The position numbers were made by a program, and so were the translations under genes. Positions 23,130 through 34,547 of a DNA stretch of 64,000 bases are shown one piece after another. This DNA comes from Allium sativum (Eukaryota; Streptophyta; Magnoliopsida; Asparagales; Amaryllidaceae): contig CM060923.1 in the NCBI GenBank assembly GCA_030737875.1, forward strand, positions 490,260,453 to 490,324,452. Direction: 5' to 3'. Positions within the stretch are counted from its first letter, which is position 1. The number at the start of each line of letters is the position of its first letter. Under the pieces are notes generated by a model. It was not told where the DNA came from. It did not search any database and saw nothing but the letters and a program-made list of their open reading frames with translations.

Positions 23130-23860
23130 AACCCGTATCTCTACCAGTACGCCACATGGCTCCTCGTGAGAGGAGGGAACTCAATAAGAAAGTAGGGGAG
23201 TTGCTTGAGAAGGGGTTTATAAGAGGTAGTATATCAGAGTGGGGTGCAACCAGTAGTTTTTGCCATGAAGGTGGATGGGTCCCTTAGACTGTGCGCGGAC
23301 TATAGAGAACTTAATAAGCTTACAAAGAGGAATAGGCACCCACTACCGAGGATTGACGATTTATTCAATCAGTTAGTTGGCGCCTCAGTATTTTCGCAGT
23401 TGGACTTAGCCACTGGTTTCCATCAGTTGAGAGTGGCTGAGGATAGCATAGACAAGACTACCTTTAGGACTCTGGACGGTTTCTATGAGTGGCTGGTAAG
23501 GCCTTTCGGTTTGACAAACGCCCCCGCATACTTTGTTGACTTGATGAGTAGGGTATTTAGGTAGTTCCTTAACAAATTTGTCGTGGTCTTTGTGGATGAC
23601 ATCTTAATATTTTCTAAGAACGAAGAAGAGCATGCCCTACATCTTAGGGAAGTGTTGGAGACCCTTCGAGCGCATAGCCTTAAAGCTAAATTTTCTAAAT
23701 GTCACTTTTGGATGAAGGAAGTCCGATTCTTAGGTCACGTGGTTTCCAACGAAGGGATATTTGTTGATCCCACGAAGGTAGTGGCTATCCAAGATTGGAA
23801 GGTCCCTAAAAATGCTACCGAGGTGAGAAGTTTCTTGGGGTTGGCTGGCTACTATAGGAA
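23130..23860 (+). pseudogene. Reverse transcriptase domain of element A
   Basis: Motifs in order: [54 protein letters not shown], then a stop at 23562 and [12 protein letters not shown]. The catalytic box is FVDD, the usual Y/F-x-DD form. The block ending [11 protein letters not shown] is the RT thumb-side region. The domain copies the genomic RNA into cDNA in the particle. Confidence 0.9.
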
Positions 23861-23989
23861 GTTTATCAAGGACTTCGCAAAGATATCAGCCCCATTGACT
23901 CGCTTGACGAAGAAGAACCTAGTTTGCACGTGGGACGTAGATTGTGATGATGTGTTCCAACGTTTAAAGAGAGCTTTGACCGCAGGCCC

Positions 23990-24369
23990 AGTCTTAGTGT
24001 TGCCAGATGGGAGTAAGCCATTTACTGTTTATACCGATGCTTGTGGGACAGGACTAGGCGTAGTCTTAATGCAAGACGGGAGGGTAATAGCCTATGGTGG
24101 AAGGAAGTTGAGAGTGAATGAGAGAAATTACCCTACACATGACCTAGAGTTGGCCGCCATCGTTTTTGCGCTTAAGTCTTAGCGACATTATCTTCTTTGC
24201 GAAAAGTTCGAATTGTACACGGATCATAAATATCTAAAATACTTGTTTTCTCAAAAAGACTTGAACTTAAGGCAGAAAAGGTGGATGGAGTTCTTGGCGT
24301 CCTACGATTTCGAGATAGCATATACCCCTGGCAAGGGTAACGTTGTGGCGGATGCCTTGAGTAGGAAAA
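23990..24369 (+). pseudogene. RNase H domain of element A
   Basis: Acidic residues are visible in [30 protein letters not shown] and VADALSRK. A stop at 24180 replaces the Trp expected in LKSWRHYL. It would degrade RNA in the RNA-DNA hybrid. Confidence 0.88.
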
Positions 24370-24611
24370 GGTTGAGCTTGAGTGCTATGTTTGTTGAGCG
24401 GAAAAGTTTAGATTTCATCTCCACCTTTGATTTTAGACCATCCATTGATTATGTACCCGGTTTGCTAGCAACCTTAGAGGTCAGACCTACGCTTTTGGGA
24501 CGGATTGGTGAGGCACAACAAGATGACCCAAAGTTGGTTAAGTTAGTAGAGAAGCTCATAAGGGGGGAGTCATCGAGCCATCTTAGTAGGTATGCCCTAA
24601 ATGATAAGGGT

Positions 24612-25700
24612 TAGTTGCGTAGGGACGATAGATTTTGTGTACCGCGGGACGAGAGCTTGAGGAAGGCTATTCGTGATGATGCACATCGTTCAAAGATGAC
24701 CATTCATCCCGGCGGGGACAAGATGTACAATGACATGAAGCGAGTTTTCTTTTGGGCCGGTATGAAGAGGGATGTGGCCGAGTATGTCGCTAGATGCTTG
24801 GTGTGCCAACAAGTAAAAGCAGAGCAAAAGAAACCCGGTTGGTTGCTTCACGCATTGGAGGTTCCACCGTGGAAGTGGATAGTGTCTCGATGGATTTTAT
24901 TGATGGGTTGCCGAGATCGAGGAAGGGTAATAAGGGGATTTGGGTTGTGGTAGACAGACTTACTAAGAGTGCCCATTTCATTCCCATGAAGAGTAAGAGG
25001 ACCGCTCCATGGTTAGATTCCGTGTACATTAGAGAGATAGTTCGTTTGCACGGTGTTCCTTCTAGCATAGTAAGCGACCGAGATCCTATCTTTATTAGCG
25101 AGTTTTGGAAGAGTTTGCAAGAGGCAGTAGGGACTCAGTTCTGTTTGAGTACCGCATATCATCCTCAGACGGACGGCCAGACTGAGAGGGTGAATCGCAT
25201 TCTAGAGGACCTTTTGAGGTTATGTGTCCTAGACTTTGGAGGTACATGGGAGGAGCATCTTCCTTTGGTGGAATTCGCGTATAATAATAGCTTTCAGTCT
25301 AGCATTGGCATGGCACCTTTCGAGGCTCTTTATGGAAGGCCTTGTCGTTCACCTACATGCTGGTGGGAATCTACAGATAAGATCTTGCTTGGGCCCGACA
25401 TGATTAGAGAGACTTCAGAAAAGATCGATTTGATTCGAAGGAGGATGAAGACGGCGCAAGATAGGCAGAAATCTTATGCGGACAAGAGGAGGACAGATCT
25501 TGAGTTTGATATTAGGGACATGGTCTTTATCAAGGTGTCTCCATTATGGAATGTTGTTCGCTTTGGATCCGTTGGGAAGTTAGCACCAAGGTTCATAGGG
25601 TTGTTTCCTATTAAGGAGAGGATTAGACATATGGCGTATAGAGTGGAGTTGCCCGAGAGACTTAGTGGTGTACACGACGTATTCCATGTATCACATTTGA
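24612..25700 (+). pseudogene. Integrase domain of element A
   Basis: The HHCC zinc module is AHRSKMTIHPG followed by CLVCQQVK. The catalytic triad is D in MDFIDGLP, D in VSDRDPIF and E in NRILEDLL. A one-base loss near 24878 lies between the zinc module and the first Asp. The GPDMIRET block and GVHDVFHVSHLRK are typical of plant Ty3/gypsy integrases. Confidence 0.9.
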
Positions 25701-25809
25701 GGAAGTGCTTACATGAGACCGCGGAAGTGGTAGAGCCGAGCTTGCTTAGAGATGTGGAGATAGAGCGTGATGCGACGATTCGACAAGCTCTTACATGCAT
25801 TATTGGGTC

Positions 25810-25935
25810 GAAGATTAAGAAGTTGAGGAATCGAGAGGTCAAGCTAGTCAAATTGCAATGGGGAGATGATGAGAGCGACGCTACTTGGGAGACGGAAGAG
25901 AAGATGCGTTCATTGTACCCTTTTCTTTTCAAGGG
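25810..25935 (+). pseudogene. Chromodomain-like tail of element A integrase
   Basis: VKLVKLQWGDDESDATWETE, followed by an acidic/basic stretch and YPFLF, matches the C-terminal chromodomain-type ending of plant chromoviruses, which can steer integration to heterochromatin. Assignment is by motif only. Confidence 0.65.
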
Positions 25936-26532
25936 TATGTCTTTTAATTTCTCCTTTATCGCTTAGCTTGTACTTGTTCTATCTTTAGCATGTCCTCTCG
26001 CTAGTGTCTTTGACCTTTAGATAGGGTAGTCCTATGGTTCAAACATGTGTTTGAGACATGTTATGTATGTATGGTGGATGCATGTGGATGCAAGCGTTTG
26101 CTAGCGGTTGCTTGTGGATGCAAATACACACACTTTAGGCACTAAATCGGCTCATTCACTTTCATATTGTATATTGCATATAAATGGATGTATTTAGTAA
26201 AATGAATGTACATTGAATGTGTGTATCATATGGATGTTGCATTTAAATGAATGGTTGTGCACACATGTAGTAATGATATGTATAGGGTTCTTTGCGTACA
26301 TGATGGATACATGGCACTATCATTATTTGCATTAAGGTGGTCGACTGAATCAGTGGACCGCCTGATTTTGCATTAGTATACGGACATATACACACACTAT
26401 GCATATGTACATGAAAAGCATTAGAAATCTTTTAAGGACAATGGATGCTTGTGGATGATGGTTGAGTAGATGGATGATTGGATAGTAGGATAGATTCTTC
26501 TTAACTTGTAGATTTCGGGGACGAAATCCTTT

Positions 26533-26545
26533 AAGGAGGGGAGAA
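26533..26545 (+). other. Polypurine tract of element A
   Basis: aaggaggggagaa directly abuts the 3' LTR. It is the plus-strand primer in reverse transcription. Confidence 0.9.
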
Positions 26546-29498
26546 TGTAACACCCCATAATTTTATAACATTAAAATTCACAAATTAAAGTATGCTTAAT
26601 TTTTAGAAAAGAATTAAGTGAAATGGGTTACGCTATTATGTTTGTTTCAAAATTTTGGGTCAAGATAGACATTTGGTTTGCACAAAATGGATACCTTATG
26701 AAGATGTTATTAAGCCTTGAAGTTTGTATGCATACGAGAGAAATATATATATAGATATATATATATATAAATTAAATAAATAAATATGCAAAAAAGTTCA
26801 AAACAGCGAATTGGGAGGGGGAATAACCGAACCGGCCCTTTTTGAGGTCGACCCGAGCTACGTTGGGACGACTAGGGGTTGATTCAGGGTGTTTGGCTGT
26901 CAACCCGTGGGCCGATTTGCTCAAAGGCAGATGTGGCATCTGATTGGTTCTCGTGGTTCAGGGTTAATCTAATATTCCTAAATAACTTCGTACACCTATA
27001 TATACACCCTAAGACCTAATCCTAATTCATAAATATTATTTATGACACCATTATGCTGTCAAACTCTCTCTTAAACCCCAGCCACCGCCTCTAAATCAAA
27101 TCTCAAGTATTCAACTTCAACTCAAATTAAATATTAGAGCTTCTACAAAAATTCAAGAAGATAAATCAGCAACACCGCAACGTTTCTACACCAATTTTAG
27201 TGCATAATTCTATTCTTTAACCATAAAAGGTGAGTACGGTGATTTTCACAATATAATGGGATTAAAAGTAACATGATGAAGTTGTAGAGAGGATTCATAT
27301 GTATGTATGTAATTTAAATCTCATCCAAATCTTCACCTTTTTTGATTCATGTCAGCATATGCCTATGTTTCTATGTAAAGTTCATACCTTTATCAGTTTA
27401 TTCATGTTGAATCTGTCATTATGCCTCTATGCCAGTTTATATGCCCCTATATTTCATGATGTTTTGTTAATTCCAATTTTCTATGATTTGATTCTCTCTT
27501 CTTATCCATGTTCCTTTTATTTTTGGATCTAGGCTACCTTCAAGCCTATGTTAAAAATACGCGCGAATGCGAATACGTGGGAACGAGGGGAATATGTAAA
27601 ATATGGAAAATTGGATATTATTGGATATTTTTGGATAATTGGATAATATGTGAAATTGGCATATTTAGGTATGAATTACATGGAATTGATGAAATTTCCT
27701 GTAATTGTAAATTTGTAATTGAGGCTAATTAATATGTAATTAGTGACAATTTGGAATAGGCAATATTATAAACACGATTATATGTTTAATTGGATATACA
27801 TGACATGAAAATTGGGTATGGGTGAAATACGATTATTAATAAACCTTTGACACGAGGTTAGGTGTAATTGTAGCGTAAGACTGCCCGGAACCGCCCGGCA
27901 AATCAAGCTGCCAAAATTGGACGTCTAATGTGAGAGGTCAAAGGAATGAATTGTAGGCGCAATGGTTAATGACACGAGGTTAGACCCGGTTTGTGGCGTA
28001 AGACTGCCCGGAACCGCCCGACAAATCTAGCGGCCACAAAGCGTTCGGTCTAATTTGGGAGGTCATGCACCGTTTGTCATAGGGAATAAATTAAGGAATA
28101 CTAACCATAATAAGACATGGGTATGGTTAGAGGGTTAAGTGGGGTGACATGTAAATTATGACATGTAAATATGGACTTAACCGGTATAAGATAAGACATG
28201 TAAATTATGACATGTAAGTATGGACTTAACCATAGCATGTGTAAGACATGGACATTTAAATTAAAATGGTTAAGTGGGAGAAAAACCTAGTGGGGAACAA
28301 GCATAGGTGGGAGGCTTGTGTCGGATGGGGGAGCCGTTTCAACCAGTAACCCGTTTGAGTACCTAATTGGGCCCGGTACTAGGCCGGGGTTGGGACACGC
28401 TTACTGGACTTGAATGTAAGAGGTCAAAACGTGAATAGCGGTGGCAATACGAGTCCAACGATTTCATGTGCGTGCATGGGTCTAGGCTGGTAGGTAAGAC
28501 GTTGTTGCATTGTGTAGGTATGGCTGAGCATTTTATGTTGGTATCGGGGTTTCCACTTTGGGGAGTGATACAACCCACTATGGGGCCAGCACGGGTGCCT
28601 ACGGGGTTTAGGGAGCCGATCGAATGGGTAGGGTAAGGGTACCTTAGCGGTGGTAGGAGTAAGCCAACACCTAAGGTAGCATCTAGGTACAAGTAACCAC
28701 CAAGTATGTCATGTGGGTACAGTTAGTGGGAAGGGATCAACCTTTAGTAAATAGAGACTAGTAGATGTGCGGTGTAATTAAGTAATGTGGTGTAACTTCG
28801 CAAAAGTGCGGTGTAACGAAATACATGTTGGTTGAGTTGGATAGTCCTTTGGGAGCTAGTCTGATGTTGACTTCGGTCTTCGGGGTTAGTACTTGGAGGG
28901 TTGTTCGCTTAGCCAAGGTGTAGGATTGTCTTGGTACTTAGGAACGGAATCATCTTGTCCATCCTTTTTATCTAGCTTATCTATGTTACAGCCATATCAT
29001 GATGCCTATTTATGTCTTGATCATTTACCTTACCTATTATTTGTTAAAATTACTGGAATCGCCAGACTTTATATCTGACCTGTTTTGTTTCCACCTCTTT
29101 TCTTTCCTCCCCCCCCCCACAGGTTTGCAAGGAGGGAATACTACAGCTTAGTGCCGATTTCTTTCAGTTGCTTGAAAAGAGTAGATTTATCGCTTTGGAC
29201 TCTCTCATCTTTATGGCTTTACTTATGCTCAATGGGGATTTATGCATTTATGTTATTTAAGTATTTGCTTCTTTATGTAATTTGAAGTTTTTGGAAAAGA
29301 CAATTGATCCTGTTGTAATGGTTTTGGAGACTACTTATGTAAGCTTGTTTTGAAGTTATGATGCTATGAAATAAGTTTTATCTTCCGCTGTGTTTTATTT
29401 ATTTACTCTTGTAATTTATCTGTTCTATACTACTATAACGCTTCGTGACATTAATGCATTCCCTTTGTGAGTGACATTAATGGCCATGGGGTGTTACA
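26546..29498 (+). repeat. 3' LTR of element A
   Basis: 2953 bp, tgtaacaccccat to atggggtgttaca; the two ends form a perfect 13-bp inverted repeat. The TATA box is at 26997-27005, the donor-like site at 27229/27230, and the 122-bp repeats at 27849 and 27971. It is followed by the second ctttc. Confidence 0.95.
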
Positions 29499-29503
29499 CT
29501 TTC

Positions 29504-29960
29504 ACTTTCGACTACAAAACTACCATACCATCTTCTTCTCTAGATTTAAATTAGCCTAAAAAAGATGTACTAACCTCGGGCATGCTTTACTCTCCGCAGC
29601 GTTGTGATCAGAATGTTATAAAACTCCACAACATTGAACAATGGCTCTAAAGGGATACCCAAGAAGTCCGCAAACTTAATTGGTCTTCCAAGCAATATAC
29701 TGTACCCGCTAGACTTAGCATAGATCTCTACTATGTTCCTTCATTTCTAACACCAAGCAATATCATGTGGGGTTAACTGTGGGAACAAGGAAGCTATAGA
29801 AGCAAGTCATGGTGGCATGGAGAATTTTCTCTGATTCTTTATGAAATAAGTGTATATCTGGATAGTGAGCAAGGAAAGCTTCGATTCGGCACCAAATTTG
29901 TGCGGAACAGTGGAGATTTAAGGTGTTGTGCCCTGGAAAGAATAGGGAAGGTTGGGTTTT
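29504..29960 (-). pseudogene. Decayed minus-strand ORF, proximal piece (split by element A)
   Basis: The clearest open stretch on the minus strand reads RNIVEIYAKSSGYSILLGRP, continuing IKFADFLGIPLEPLFNVVEF, and ends near 29560 at a stop. Upstream codons are broken by stops. The GRPIKFADFLGIP block resembles N-terminal parts of plant retroelement gag-like or plant-transposon proteins. It continues, after element A, into 6321-5880. Family not established. Confidence 0.35.
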
Positions 29961-30099
29961 CGGATGGTTTCAGGGGGAAAACGTAAATGATGAGACGTCA
30001 TTCGGCTTCGTCTTTTTATTTTTCAAAACCTGAAGCAGTGGGTCGACCCACCCCTTAGGTCTACCCGACTGATTAACATGAAAATGTATTTATTTTATG

Positions 30100-30970
30100 C
30101 TCTTATATCTTATCTTTTGTGTGTAAATAAATATTACTTGGGTATTATTTTGTTGTTTTTATAGATGTGTTGTCCAAACCTCATTCAGCCTTAAAAGTGA
30201 AGAATAGATGCCATATACATGAAGAATTGCTTAAGAAGCTGTCACTGAAGGCTAGTTGTGTTTACATTTGTCACCTTGACCTTGGAAGGAAATTGGTAGA
30301 AATGATCTTAGGAAATCTTCTGTCAGACAAATGGACACATGACAAACAATGATAAGTGGAGGCCCATTTAGATGATTAGGATTTGCAACTCAGCTATAAA
30401 TACACATGTATACTCATTATAAACGATTGAACTTTCTTCTGTACCTTCTTCTGCCATTAATCTAGTTTAGTTTTCTTTTACTTTTCTATGTTTTTATTTT
30501 ATTAACAACTAGTGCCATCCACACAATTAGGTTTGGAAGAGTACTAGTTGTCTTTTGCACTTATTTTCATTAGTGATTGATCGTCTGATTAGATTCAGCG
30601 GTAATCCTAATTTTATTTTCTGTTTGTTATTTAATTTCTACAATTTTAATTTCTTCTTTTTAATTATTTTCCTAGGTCTTATTGGATTGAATATTGATTT
30701 GATTAGATTCAGATCTGATTCAATTCAATAATAGTTTTTTTTATTGATTATTGTAATTTGATTGTCAGTTCAATTAGATTTGTTCTTAATCAATTTGCAA
30801 TTTCAATTTCTATTTCAACAAATCCTCTAAACATCGTCCAACTCGCCCAAGAAATTATATAAATAATTTGATTTAATTTTTCTCCCTGTGTTCGACCTAC
30901 ATACTACACACCTGTGCACTTGCAGTAAATTATTACAACATTTGCGCTTTTCTAATTCTTAGAAAAGTGT
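30100..30970 (+). other. LTR-like remnant
   Basis: Non-coding, with a TATA-like ctataaatacac near 30394 and a tail containing ctccctgtgttcgacc at about 30883, a phrase seen near the ends of some Tat/Athila-type LTRs. No partner copy, primer site or target duplication is seen. The short open frame at 30167-30352 has no recognisable domain. Confidence 0.3.
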
Positions 30971-31358
30971 CGATCACCGACCACTTTAGATTTTGTTTTT
31001 TATGTTTACCCACTGATTTCTCAACTTCATCCAAACCATAGAAAAGAAGAAAAAGAAAAGGGTCGGTCAATTGTCCGTATGTTCTTCCAAACGTCTTTTT
31101 TGGTGCACCATCGTTTTCCTTTCTTAAAACCCGTTAGTTTCACTTTTTTCCAATTTATCTCGTACATCTCTCATCCAATTTGTAAAATTATTAATATCGT
31201 AGGTTTCCTTTGCACCAGATTCATATAGTGCACAAGTCTTGATAGCTCAGCTTTCCACTTGTATGTAGATATATCTACATAACTATATATACTATTCTTA
31301 CTATATAAGAATATGCAAGTACGCACTCTCACTATATATATAGGAATCCTAAAGTTAG
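30971..31358. other. Unassigned interval before LTR G
   Basis: AT-rich. It probably belongs to the interior of G (read on the minus strand, just after its primer site). I see no coding sequence or structured feature apart from short TA-rich runs near 31260-31340. Confidence 0.4.
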
Positions 31359-31370
31359 GCTCTGATACCA
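31359..31370 (-). other. Primer binding site of G
   Basis: + strand gctctgatacca, i.e. TGGTATCAGAGC on the minus strand, two bases from the LTR end at 31373. A perfect initiator-Met-tRNA match. Confidence 0.88.
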
Positions 31371-31372
31371 GA

Positions 31373-34300
31373 TGTAACAACCCGAATTTCGACAAACCAG
31401 GTTTTTTTTCAAAAATTCCAATCTATCAAAACTTGAGTTGGCTTGTCTGGTATCCTGTAGAAAAGAAAAAGATAGAAAATATATCAGAGCTAAGAAAACA
31501 TCTCACAGCGGAAAGAAAAAAATATAGTCAAATATAGCCTTACCAAACTAATTATACTGCCCAACTAGTATCCAAAGCTATCATATCTCTGCCCAAAAGC
31601 CTAACCTGTGGTTATGTTATGAGGAGGAGGTCAGAAAACAAGTTCTGGTTACTGGACTTAAATTACACATTTTGGAATAACCCTATATATAGCGTTCAGT
31701 TACATTTTCTTTTTTATTAGGTTGCTTCGGGTTAATAACTCTCAAAGCTTCTCTGCACGTCGAACCCATGTACATCCTAGAAGATTTACCTAATATGGTA
31801 TATATGTAGCTACCACCAATATCAAGGTTATTCCCATAATACTCTTCCCGCATGGTCTCTGCCATCAAGACACATAAGCGTATGCGACTCTCATCCTACG
31901 CTAGAGCGACGTACAGATCTTCACAAAACTATATCTTTGATACATCACCCGGTGCGATGTGCATGCACCTAGATCCTCATGCATGCGTTCTATTTACTAC
32001 CTAAGTTGAATCACATCTCAACATGGAGTAATGCCCTAACGTCTGCGATACACCACCCGACGCAGTGTGCATGTATCCAAATCCTCTCATGTGCGTATTG
32101 TCTACTTTACCCCAAGTTCCATAATAGGGTTGCATCTAATTGCACGGAACTCAATCAGGAGCCTTTTACATATCTGTATAGATTTGCTAAGAGGCCTAAA
32201 GTACAAATATCTAAACTATGATCTGCATTTCATGGTGGGGATGGTCCCACCTGGCTCCTCCCTCAACTAATGAAAGACTACATTAAGAGCTAAGTGGTGT
32301 GCCCCTAGCAAACAATCTACATCCAAATTGGTGTGACCCGCAACTAAAGTCTCAATAGTGAAAGATCGATGGTCTGTAGGTTTAGCTCTAGTCTTTCCGC
32401 ATCACACTAACTTCCGATGACAGATACCCAACGATTACAATTTAGTCCTGACCAGCATATCTGTAGGAAAATCATCAAATAACCCGAATGTCATACCGCC
32501 ACAGCCTTCTGAATGTAAAACTACCATTGTAGTCAAGGTATACTCACCAAGTGGAACGCGCTGATCCAACCTCTGCGAGTACAGCTTTAGCATGCACCAC
32601 ACAGAGGACCATCATGGAGTACCCTAGAACATCCCTCAAAAGTTGCGTGCTTCTTTCCAGTCCCGTAGATCCAACAAGCAGAAAACTAGGTAGAATAGTC
32701 AAATGGAAGGCTCCTCCCGTGTCTCCAAACACCTCGATGATCTACCCCGTTGGGTTCTTTACCTTCAGACATGCAGACTAGTTCAAGTGCATCTTGCTAA
32801 CGTGTTATTACACGCTATGTCTAAACGTTTAATTACGTGTTTGCTCTACCTCATCAGATTTCCAATTAACTTGGTTATCTCCAATCATATTAACTTCTTA
32901 CTCAACTTTCCAAGTTCTCTCTGAACCCCTTATATCTCTAAAGAATGGACTCTTCTTGCTTATAAATTTTAGTTATAAAATTTAACCCATTAAGTTCATT
33001 AATAAGCACATAACATGTTATTCTCTAGATTGTAATTCAAGGTCTGTATTCTACAATCTTCTTACATTATTATCCTGTCATTCATCGTCCAATTTCAAGT
33101 TTACATGTTCTCAGGTTTACCGATTATAATAACATGTTCTACTAAATGTGTCATCAAGTATATCTTATCCCAATCAGCAGGTTTCCGGTTAACAGGTTAC
33201 TTAATATATAATCAAGTACAACTTATCTTATCTCATAAGTTGCTTCATTTCCTCTACTTACCACAACCTTTTGTCGTTACTAACTTGTTTACTTAGTTCT
33301 CTCTAACTAAGGTTTATTAATAAGTTTTCTATTGTTTATTAAAATTTGCGTTATAATTTCCGCTTGTCCCTAGGACAAGCTTACCTATTATATGTCATTC
33401 TTGTATTTAGGTTTAAATATAACAGGTTATTATTATTCCTCGTTCATTCCAGTTCTTATGATATTGTAATTCTTTTCCCTTTATTCACTTTCATATATGT
33501 TTCTTATTTCTTTAAGGAAAACACTTCATGCATCTTTTCATAACATATCCCTATCTGGATTCGTAATTAAAAGTTATTTCATTTATTTTTCATTTTCTTT
33601 CTTACAACTACGTTCTCAGAAATAGGTTACTTAGGGAAATACATTATTTTTCCTCAGGATCCAATTAACTCAGTCCATTACATACCTTCCGTTCTTAGTT
33701 TCTGAGTTAGACATTTTTTTACCATTTCACATAATATTCACAATTACTGTAATCTTTCAATCATATTAATTCTTAATTTCATGTTCAATTATCAATTCAG
33801 GCATCGGGATTATAATATTACAGAAGTTTCATAATTAAGACGGAGGATACAATTCGGGTTTTATACAACAGTAATAATCCAAATTATTTTAGCAGGTTAA
33901 ACAGCTAATTACCACAATTATTTAGCTGGTTATACATATTAACGGGGAATACAAATGATAGATATACCATTATCAAAAGATATAATTTAAATCCACTCAC
34001 CTGATGGCATAGCCTAGGAACACCTTAGAAAATATCAGAATAAAGCTAGACCCTGCTAGTTTATTTATAGGTGTACTAGAAGAGTCTGGTCCATCAGATT
34101 TAATTTATAAAACTTTGAACCGCACACATCAGTGACTACACGTCACAAAACACACCTGGAACGCACTTAGGTTGACCCAAAGGTCGGCCCGCTATGTCGG
34201 TGGGTCGACCAATAGGTCGACCAAAGCACTAGGGGGTTGACTCATCTGGGTCCAAGTGTGCGTTTCTGATGTTGTAATTACTGTACTTAACATTTTTAAT

Positions 34301-34547
34301 TTAAACGTTGGTTATATTCCCATTATACTTCCTTTGATTTGTTTTATTACCTATATGCACCTCCATTAAGTTCGAATTCCATTGTTACACTTATATATAC
34401 ACACACACACATACAGTTCTCTTATTATTTAATTAGTTGATAACTTATGTATATGTGCTCCATATTGGTTAAGCCATATACCAAACGAATTAGAAAATCA
34501 CTACGAACAAGTTGGTAAATGTTTCGGGGTCAATTTCTGAAAATATA
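31373..34547 (-). mobile_element. G: reverse-strand Ty3/gypsy LTR, interrupted by C
   Basis: Begins tgtaacaacccg on + (the LTR's 3' end) beside the primer site. At least 3.17 kb, ending where LTR C inserts at 34548; the rest is outside the window. Related to A by layout: a minus-strand TATA box near 34061, a donor-like site at 34000/34001 and a gtcgacc-rich U3 (34190-34240), as in A's 6600-6690. No gene is supported inside it. Confidence 0.75.
33995..34070 (-). promoter_or_regulatory. TATA box and 5' splice-donor-like site of LTR G
   Basis: Minus strand: cctataaataa at 34061-34070, then CAG|GTGAGTGG with the exon ending at 34001. The donor is a textbook match and parallels A's layout, with a shorter first exon. 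Confidence 0.5.

Larger units (their letters stand above)
22921..25966 (+). pseudogene. pol: Pol part of element A polyprotein (RT, RNase H, integrase), multiply broken
   Basis: Continues the gag frame after the nested LTR. Domains in order are linker, RT, RNase H, integrase and chromodomain-like tail. Defects: a frameshift and stop near 23080-23100, a one-base gain near 23247, in-frame stops at 23562, 24180 and 24612, and a one-base loss near 24878. The stops sit where a Gln, Trp and Gln codon would fit, consistent with C-to-T or G-to-A decay. Catalytic residues of RT (FVDD), RNase H and integrase are otherwise present, so the protein was functional before decay. About 570 bp of non-coding DNA (25967-26532, with no feature seen) separates it from the polypurine tract. 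Confidence 0.92.
6322..29498 (+). mobile_element. Element A: Ty3/gypsy chromovirus, full length but dead, carrying a nested insertion
   Basis: A 23.2-kb interval holding an 11.0-kb retrotransposon plus a 12.2-kb nested insertion. It has LTRs at 6322-9279 and 26546-29498, a primer site complementary to initiator Met-tRNA at 9282, gag-pol in one frame, a polypurine tract at 26533 and an intact ctttc target duplication. Domain order is Gag, protease, RT, RNase H, integrase, chromodomain-like tail. LTR length, single frame and the chromodomain-like end fit the Tekay/Del branch of plant chromoviruses; that clade call is inference. Nine differences in the first 120 or so aligned LTR bases (by eye) suggest an insertion older than B. 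Confidence 0.93.

Noticed and set aside
30167..30352. Short open frame after the decayed ORF
   Set aside because: 61 codons without a recognisable domain, inside an LTR-like remnant.
31359..31370. Possible tRNA gene fragment
   Set aside because: It matches only the reverse complement of a primer binding site beside an LTR end. No tRNA arms or anticodon surround it.
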